This document shows, piece after piece, positions 47,901 to 64,000 of a stretch of 64,000 nt of DNA; the first letter of the stretch is position 1; each line of letters starts with the position of its first letter. Below the pieces are notes generated by a model. The model worked only from the letters and a program-made list of their open reading frames with translations, was not told the DNA's origin and did no database searches. The translations under genes were made by a program, and so were the position numbers. Source of the stretch: Arcuatula senhousia (Eukaryota > Mollusca > Bivalvia > Mytilida > Mytilidae); assembly GCA_963971305.1 (NCBI GenBank), contig OZ020308.1:17145092-17209091 (forward strand). Reading direction: 5' to 3'.

Positions 47901-50360
47901 CATGTAAAGACATAAGGACACGAGTGACAATTTAAAAGTTACTTTTTACCCATCACCCCCCTCACAAAAACTTTCTGAAACAAAAACCTAAGAAGAAAGA
48001 CTTTTATGGACTGGTTCTAGAGTAAACTTTCAATTTATTGGCTAGTGCACTACATGTATATGATGTTGTGCCAATAAACTTTTAAAATCAAGATATTAAG
48101 AAAATTTAAAAACATGGTTCCCACTATTTTTTGGACACAAATTTCAAGGGTTTTTCAAGGACTTTTCAAGGGTATTGAGGTCATTTTCAAGGATTAAAAT
48201 AGTCTGAAAAATTTTAAAAATCCAATATTTTTTGGCCTTTTTTTATCAAATGATCAACAAATCTGCATATTACAAAATTCCTGGAAGGTTTTTCAAGGAT
48301 ATTTGATAAAATTCAAGGACTTTTCCAGGTTTTTTAACATTGAAATGAAATTCAAGGACTTTTCCAGGTTTCCTTGAATTCAAGGATGACGTGGGAACCC
48401 TGTAAAAACTAGCTAACAGCAACAACAACAAAGTCAAAGCAAAATATTATCATTTTCAGCAAAAGAAATAAGCAGTAGACTACATGTACAAACAAAGTCA
48501 ATGTAAAACTGAATAGGTCTACATAGAACTTGGACAACTTTCTTTTTAAAATTCAACAAGAATTCTATGAAATGTGGAGGTAGGTCTACATTGACTCAGA
48601 CGTTTATTTCTAAGACTGCATTTTTTTCTGGTCCAGGACTCTACTGTTGATCTGAAATCTAAGACATTTTCTTTATTTTCCTGTAAATGTATGTTAAAGC
48701 TAAAAAAAAATCTATAATAAAAGGGAAAATTTTCGACAGGGTTTCTAAAAGAAAACATGATCATTAGTTTCTAAGTTCAATTCAAAAAAAAAGACCAAAT
48801 TATTCATGCAAATTAAAACTCTCCAACATTTAAAAATAAAAAGGTAAAATCAGTTGAGTGAAATCTGTCTTATAAACCAAACCCTGAATCAACCTTTCTA
48901 ATATAACCAGACTAGTTTTCAAGTCTCTTCTTCTAAAATCTATTCATTTTAACTTGAAAACTGTGGAAGCAGAAATATACATGTACCTGGGGGGTTTAAT
49001 TTCCTTTATTTCATGGATAAGAAAATCCACAAAATTAAATCCCCATAAATATGAAATATTTAGTAAGTGTGTAAATCAAAATAAACAAGAAAATGTGTCA
49101 AATAGACACAATGCCGCACCTTTATATTTATCAAACAGCTAGATTATCTATCAATTGCGAAGCTCACCTTGTTACTCTTTATTGTCACTTAGTGAGAATT
49201 GACTTGAACTTTTCAAAATTTTAAGTGCTCATTCATGCAGAAAAAGAAGGTCACAGCCAGCATCTGACCTACATGTCTTGCTAATCATCCCTAGATGTAC
49301 AAACCATATCACTTTGTTGAAGTGATACTTGCCTGTTGAAGGAATGAACCTTAATCATTCTTCTGTAAGTGGTCATCCATGAGGAAATTTTCAAAATATA
49401 GGTCACAACCAGCATCTGAAGCATGCATTATGCTAAGCATCACTAGGTGCACCTACTATAACAATATGGGTTACATGTATCAGTAAGCAGGAATGGACTT
49501 CCAACCATTCTTATGCAAAAAGTCATTTAGGACTCAGCCAGCATCCCAAGCATGAATTGTGTTTAGCATCACTAGGTGCACCTAACATACCAATATGGTT
49601 GGTGTGGCACTTGTCAGTAAGCAGGAATGGACTTTTCCATTTTTCTGTAAGTGGTTATCCATGCGGAAAATATAGGTCACATCCAGGATCCGAAGCATGC
49701 ATTGTGCTAAGCACCATTAGGTGCCCCTACCATACCATTATGGTTGGTGTGGCACTTGCCATTAAGCGGGAATGGACTTTAACCATTTTTCTGTAAGTGG
49801 TCATCCATGGGGAAAATATAGGTCACATCCAGCATCTGAAGCATGCATTTTGCTTAGCATCAATAGGTGAATCTGCAATACCAATATGTTTGATGTGGCA
49901 CTTGTCAGTAAAAGGGAATATTGAAATATGAAAATTTGGGACGCATGAACGGACAGACAGACCCAAACACTATATGCCCCTCTACTTTCGTAGGCGGCGC
50001 ATAAAAATCCACAAAAATTTGTCCCCAGCAATTCAGTTTTGTACATGTAATATTATTCCCAAATATAAATGCTTCTACAATAATTCAAAAACCTGTCTAC
50101 ATGTATATCAAATACATTACTTAGTTACAAAAGGGTTCAGTTTAGACAGATTTCACTGTATCTGACATGGTTAAAATTCATGTGCACGCATCTTGATAAT
50201 ATACAATACAAATGTACATGTACATGTAAACACATCTTGTATATATATTACATTTTTTTGTACATGTTGCTGCCACATAACAACAATGACAGTGGATTAC
50301 TTACCTCCTTGACCTATTGGGAGATTTCAAGTTGGATCCATCTTCTGTATCCACATCCTC
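16553..50360 (-). CDS. Slingshot protein phosphatase (cofilin phosphatase), first exon missing
   Basis: Sixteen exons with matching phases: 50305-50360, 34372-34472, 33154-33218, 32638-32822, 32268-32333, 30687-30821, 30047-30106, 26751-26838, 26250-26425, 23947-24093, 23478-23538, 22652-22791, 22038-22210, 20030-20837, 19123-19532, 16553-17970; about 1,362 residues. Domain order is that of Slingshot: SSH-N (ESYFTVKGAAL, GKQDTEESVILGIDF), DEK_C, dual-specificity phosphatase with HCKMGISRS (Cys about 370, Arg about 376), long disordered tail, and the family end HPLTKL..FYSTM. The family dephosphorylates phospho-Ser3 of ADF/cofilin on F-actin and so promotes actin turnover. The usual N-terminal MALVT exon is absent and probably lies in the N gap. 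Intron repeats account for most of the 34-kb span. Confidence 0.95.
18358..18502. repeat. 47-bp tandem repeat, three copies
   Basis: tataaatgcc..ttcttt.gtaacattctgttt recurs at 18361, 18408 and 18455 in a Slingshot intron. Copies differ by a few bases. Confidence 0.8.
19123..19532 (-). CDS. Slingshot penultimate exon (disordered tail)
   Basis: About 137 residues between acceptor TTTTACAG and donor ATGG/GTAGG. Basic SSSLKTDRDTPRKSKRNSER is followed by Ser/Asp/Glu-rich sequence and GIVKKQTM at the end, the third copy of a linear motif also seen twice in the preceding exon. Confidence 0.9.
19600..19740 (+). repeat. Short interspersed repeat family, copy 1
   Basis: caattgaaaaacagcgagcag, then gaaggctgctggctgtttt, then tgtcgcgtacacttattcca and catctcatt. 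Other copies: 45030-45140 (minus), 47215-47385, 61345-61497. SINE-sized and non-coding. I cannot assign its class because no pol III boxes were recognised. Confidence 0.75.
20030..20837 (-). CDS. Slingshot large acidic tail exon
   Basis: About 269 residues, very acidic at the start (IDDDSETSDESEGEADD). It contains PWSAGTVKKTKLDIEGK and LPPGIVRRTTQEIEEKNR, two copies of a G-x-V-[KR]-[KR]-x-T motif; the second resembles PGSVRRATLEFEER in vertebrate SSH2. The acceptor TTTTTCCAG and donor ACAG/GTAAC fit phases 1 and 2. Confidence 0.92.
21000..21232 (+). repeat. Dispersed repeat family, copy 2
   Basis: aaacaggaagtagatgaatta, gaagctacatgcc..tatcaagaggctttgac, and cctatatgtcatttgcaaaa, the same series as at 14455 and 36690. 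It lies directly before the tandem-core element at 21285 in a Slingshot intron. Confidence 0.7.
21285..22030 (+). mobile_element. Tandem-core element, about four monomers, hairpin ends
   Basis: Begins with the hairpin gtgagc-cgca-gctcac. Monomers of roughly 160-190 bp repeat ttctgatcaaa.ttt, gtttcatgaaaatccat and atgtagtcgaatggct. It ends in acggacacccctatc and the hairpin acccccc..tttt..ggggt. The element stops only about 8 bp from the last base of the Slingshot exon at 22038. Confidence 0.75.
22652..24093 (-). CDS. Slingshot phosphatase catalytic exons
   Basis: Exons 23947-24093, 23478-23538 and 22652-22791. They encode NISREIDNFFPG (the Slingshot hallmark), WDCEETN with the likely general-acid Asp, KILVHCKMGISRSACT with the active-site Cys/Arg loop, and VIAYLMKEYNMSRQEAYDFV..GILSA. 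All catalytic residues are present, so the enzyme should be active. The exon at 23947 is followed by a tandem copy of its own 3' end (23889-23946). Confidence 0.96.
23215..23405 (+). repeat. Interspersed element fragment in intron
   Basis: cacccgggagctgcttaccc and gagatttgaatgtccctg are phrases typical of a degenerate bivalve transposon tail (judged from memory of such genomes). Its right end resembles 9510-9600. Confidence 0.45.
23889..24004 (-). repeat. 58-bp tandem duplication of exon 3' end with 5' splice site
   Basis: The last 50 bases of the exon ending at 23947, plus its donor, are repeated directly in the intron, with the second donor after 23889. Units start AATCTT and end AAAGTCAG then GTGAG. 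Most differences are at third codon positions. Use of the outer donor would read GTC AGG TGA, a stop. Confidence 0.92.
24563..26236 (+). mobile_element. Tandem-core element with eight 165-bp monomers
   Basis: Starts aactagaggctcccaggagcc, where ggctcc-ca-ggagcc is a palindrome, then cgctcacctgg. cttttctctatctgcaatag recurs at 24703, 24869, 25034, 25199, 25364, 25529, 25694 and 25859, essentially every 165 bp. The 3' part (tttcagagaagaagattttt) matches 29205 and 29845. It lies in a Slingshot intron and ends about 13 bp from the exon boundary at 26250. Confidence 0.85.
26250..26838 (-). CDS. Slingshot exons for the SSH-N end and DEK_C domain
   Basis: Exons 26751-26838 (LKNVMMKEDLDDATAKY) and 26250-26425 (LRCKLEEQMNMNLDKWKSYI, then QMLLILGQMDSP and YLYLGSEWNASN). 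This is the DEK_C-like segment and the entry to the phosphatase fold, as in all Slingshots. Donors are GTAAAT in both exons. Confidence 0.93.
27288..28785. mobile_element. Pair of about 470-bp direct repeats around a 560-bp spacer
   Basis: 27288-27757 and 28318-28785 are nearly identical. Each begins ggtctcattaacccctt and ends aagggttatttgagacc, giving inverted termini. The outer flanks both carry AAGG, and the spacer is bracketed by TTAAG. It could be a short LTR-like element, a composite of two MITEs, or an internally deleted transposon. No coding frame of note in the spacer. Confidence 0.8.
29577..29712. mobile_element. 136-bp MITE with 41-bp TIRs and 10-bp target duplication
   Basis: caatctatcaacactaacct at the left matches the reversed right end with three mismatches over 41 bp; the centre is a palindrome around ccccgaattcgggg. 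attttccctt (29567-29576) and atttaccctt (29713-29722) flank it. The unoccupied target is visible in the sister unit near 29068-29082. The target length suggests a Mutator-like source (inference). Confidence 0.9.
30047..34472 (-). CDS. Slingshot N-terminal (SSH-N) exons
   Basis: Exons 34372-34472, 33154-33218, 32638-32822, 32268-32333, 30687-30821 and 30047-30106. Landmarks in order: FSESYFTVKGAALILPQ, GDIQRHLESMIALLRR, GRHKYMAVVS, DTEESVILGIDF, LPIWADTEIALDGDG, FKPVTVQVMW, LSHTWVTYYETSI and NEW. This non-catalytic module is conserved in Slingshots and helps actin binding and cofilin specificity. The position of the human LHK motif reads LDK (LQSLDK). Confidence 0.94.
31004..31988 (+). mobile_element. 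Tandem-core element C (five 182-bp monomers)
   Basis: Same start (taacaagtgtggccac, gtctcgcctgc), core (cagatgcct at 31117, 31299, 31481, 31664, 31846), GCC tract and tail hairpin as element B at 6392-7575. It is in a Slingshot intron. Confidence 0.85.
33010..33080 (-). other. Candidate cassette ('poison') exon in Slingshot
   Basis: 71 bases bounded by TTCTTCAG and AAG/GTAATT between the constitutive exons 33154-33218 and 32638-32822, which already join in phase 0. Inclusion would read EQPQQLKTPELFRKK then TAG. The upstream pyrimidine tract is weak, so it may be chance. Confidence 0.3.
33480..34060 (+). repeat. Probable degenerate interspersed element
   Basis: Contains the hairpin gttggg-gat-gcccaac (33552-33567) and text such as ccatacaaaatttcacttcaa and gagtagtttttgagacac that reads like bivalve tandem-core elements, but no second copy is in this window. 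Confidence 0.4.
34473..36689. other. Long Slingshot intron, no feature seen
   Basis: AT-rich intron DNA between exons 50305-50360 and 34372-34472. No exon joins the two, because they already fit in phase 2. Confidence 0.5.
36690..36912 (+). repeat. Dispersed repeat family, copy 3
   Basis: aaacaggaagtagatgaatta, gaagctacataccaaatatca, and gtccatttgcaacatgttgca, as at 14455 and 21000. The short plus-strand frame after it is not coding. Confidence 0.7.
36913..39400. other. Slingshot intron with a small tandem repeat
   Basis: AT-rich. Only the tandem block at 38293-38430 stands out. Confidence 0.45.
38293..38430. repeat. About 41-bp degenerate tandem repeat
   Basis: cctgaaacaaatacacc.atta recurs near 38293, 38336, 38375 (as cctaaaagaaataaaacc) and partly at 38416. 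Confidence 0.7.
39402..40762 (+). mobile_element. Tandem-core element with inverted ends, GAC tract and 3' hairpin
   Basis: Starts agcatgatacgaccgcaa. Monomers of about 150-170 bp repeat aatcggaccagaaataaaaaa, gtttcaatttcggcccc and ggggtcgcaaaaatt, with a related second monomer type from 40260. It ends in (GAC)n at 40684-40716 and the hairpin gcaaa-ttt-tttgc..ggtcgtata. ATACGACCGCAA at the start is inverted at the end. Same layout as elements A-C but unrelated sequence. Confidence 0.75.
40763..42349. other. Slingshot intron, no feature seen
   Basis: AT-rich, with a C15 homopolymer near 41493. No exon or RNA gene recognised. Confidence 0.45.
42350..42512. mobile_element. CAGTGGCGGATCCAGA-type MITE
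   Basis: Left end cagtggcggatccagagggg; right end, reversed, begins caggatgaatccagag..gggggg. This terminal sequence is common to hAT-like MITEs of marine invertebrates (recalled). No clean target duplication was seen. Confidence 0.7.
42770..42840 (-). repeat. tRNA-like block, possible SINE head
   Basis: On the minus strand ggactggtgggtagcatg resembles a tRNA A box and ggtccgatcc a B box about 30 bases later. There is no full acceptor stem, so it is not a tRNA gene. The minus-strand frame 42604-42828 overlaps it and is probably spurious. Confidence 0.4.
43438..43639. mobile_element. TIR MITE with CTAAATG flanks (hAT-like)
   Basis: tggctcccacagggtt at the left pairs with the right end, reversed (ggggctcccgcagggtacc). 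CTAAATG flanks both sides (43431-43437, 43640-43646). The interior repeats gcgacctgcgacct. Target size and ends suggest hAT (inference). Confidence 0.8.
43650..45029. other. Slingshot intron, no feature seen
   Basis: AT-rich intron DNA with no recognisable unit. Confidence 0.45.
45030..45140 (-). repeat. Short interspersed repeat family, copy 2 (inverted)
   Basis: gagatgtggaataagtgtac, acagccttcaacaaggccag, then gctgctct..tgcaattgg; the reverse complement of the units at 19600, 47215 and 61345. Confidence 0.75.
45540..46030 (+). mobile_element. Tandem-core element D (174-bp monomers, shared GCC tail)
   Basis: agttcttgagatatggaggt recurs at 45576, 45750 and 45924 (174 bp). The core is unrelated to elements A-C, yet the tail is the same kind: gttaacgccgccgccgccgg, taa.acctatgtc.cgc, gcaggcgagacaaaaa. 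Confidence 0.85.
46078..46210. repeat. Dispersed repeat copy (paired with 10795-10930)
   Basis: aatctcaaatgtccat, aaggaagacatacccg, gatcgcaatggtcctgattt and aaatggtgggttaaa follow the same order as at 10795. Confidence 0.75.
46211..47214. other. Slingshot intron, no feature seen
   Basis: Purine-rich at 46210-46400, then AT-rich. No exon or repeat unit recognised. Confidence 0.4.
47215..47385 (+). repeat. Short interspersed repeat family, copy 3
   Basis: caattgcaaaacagcgagcag, ctggcctcgttgaaggcagc, and aattccacatctcatt, with a T-run inserted in the middle. Confidence 0.75.
48114..48402. mobile_element. hAT-like MITE with TAAAAAC flanks
   Basis: Starts atggttcccac and ends gtgggaaccctg. TAAAAAC lies on both sides (about 48107-48113 and 48403-48409). 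The interior is made of ttcaaggacttttcaagg-like words and ends caaggatgacgtggg. Confidence 0.8.
49160..50010 (+). mobile_element. Tandem-core element (about 146-bp monomers) with 3' hairpin
   Basis: ggtcacatccagcatctgaag-like words recur near 49250, 49402, 49530, 49675 and 49821. The end reads acggacagacagaccc, then gcccctctactttcgtaggcggc and gcataaaaa, a hairpin tail. The left boundary is near aagctcaccttgtt. Located in the first Slingshot intron. Confidence 0.7.
50305..50360 (-). CDS. Slingshot 5' exon (first one visible)
   Basis: Acceptor TACTTGTAG, 56 bases, donor GGAG/GTAAGT. Only one frame is open: EDVDTEDGSNLKSPNRSR, ending in phase 2. Joined to the exon at 34472 it gives RSFSESYFTVKGAAL, as in SSH2 (acidic stretch then RSISESF). 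The intron to the next exon is about 15.8 kb. The start codon exon must be upstream. Confidence 0.88.
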
Positions 50361-50668
50361 CTACAAGTATACAATTACATGTAGGTCAAAGTTCATAATT
50401 ATGCCCCTGATTTTTTTCAAATAAAATGCTGTTTTAATATTAATAGAGCAGTTATTTTGACAATCTTTCTCAAAAAGCATGTAAGATATAGGCGAGCAAG
50501 ATTTGTTTTTCCCTGTAATACTCTTCATTCTAAAGGAAAACACATGATGTAAACAAGAATATGACCAANNNNNNNNNNNNNNNNNNNNNNNNNNNNNNNN
50601 NNNNNNNNNNNNNNNNNNNNNNNNNNNNNNNNNNNNNNNNNNNNNNNNNNNNNNNNNNNNNNNNNNNN
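50361..50668. promoter_or_regulatory. Divergent intergenic region of Slingshot and EFCAB5, with N gap
   Basis: 208 assembled bases plus 100 N (50569-50668; a round 100 usually marks a gap of unknown size). Both genes lack their first coding exon, so those exons and any shared promoter are expected inside the gap. No promoter element can be shown. Confidence 0.5.

Positions 50669-64000
<13,332 letters not shown>

Overview
This is an animal nuclear window with long, AT-rich, repeat-packed introns. The repeat families (182-bp and 165-bp tandem-core elements, tails ending in GGCGAGACAAAAA, frequent tacatgta) and the protein divergence suggest a marine bivalve, probably a mussel (inference). A 100-N scaffold gap lies at 50569-50668. 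I see no rRNA, tRNA gene, CRISPR array or prokaryotic operon.

Layout: 1-1855 is the edge of a satellite array: 174-bp monomers in an 869-bp, five-monomer higher-order repeat. 4657-10307 (minus) holds a secreted-type FAD-linked oxidase of the berberine-bridge-enzyme/PCMH family in five exons; its 5' end is not found. 10.4-16.5 kb is non-coding with MITE-like palindromes. 16553-50360 (minus) is Slingshot, the cofilin phosphatase: 16 exons that I joined with consistent phases, reading about 1,362 residues to the natural stop and lacking only the first coding exon. 50669-64000 (plus) is EFCAB5: 17 exons, about 1,068 residues, open at both ends (N gap on the left, window end on the right).

Slingshot and EFCAB5 stand head to head with 308 bp of assembled distance plus the gap. 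As I recall it, SSH2 and EFCAB5 have the same order and orientation on human 17q11.2, so this looks like a deeply conserved divergent gene pair. The missing first exons and shared promoter probably lie in the gap.

The rest is mobile or repetitive DNA. Several unrelated families share one architecture: inverted or palindromic ends, a core of 146-182-bp tandem monomers, sometimes a trinucleotide tract, and a 3' hairpin. This resembles non-autonomous Helentron/pearl-type elements. There are also TIR MITEs with visible target-site duplications (15760-16005, 29577-29712, 43438-43639, 48114-48402), small dispersed families, and a pair of 470-bp direct repeats.

The most unusual local structures are two independent tandem duplications that copied an exon's 3' end with its 5' splice site: 58 bp in Slingshot and 81 bp, three copies, in the oxidase. 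Repeats also stop within about 8-22 bp of splice sites at three exons.
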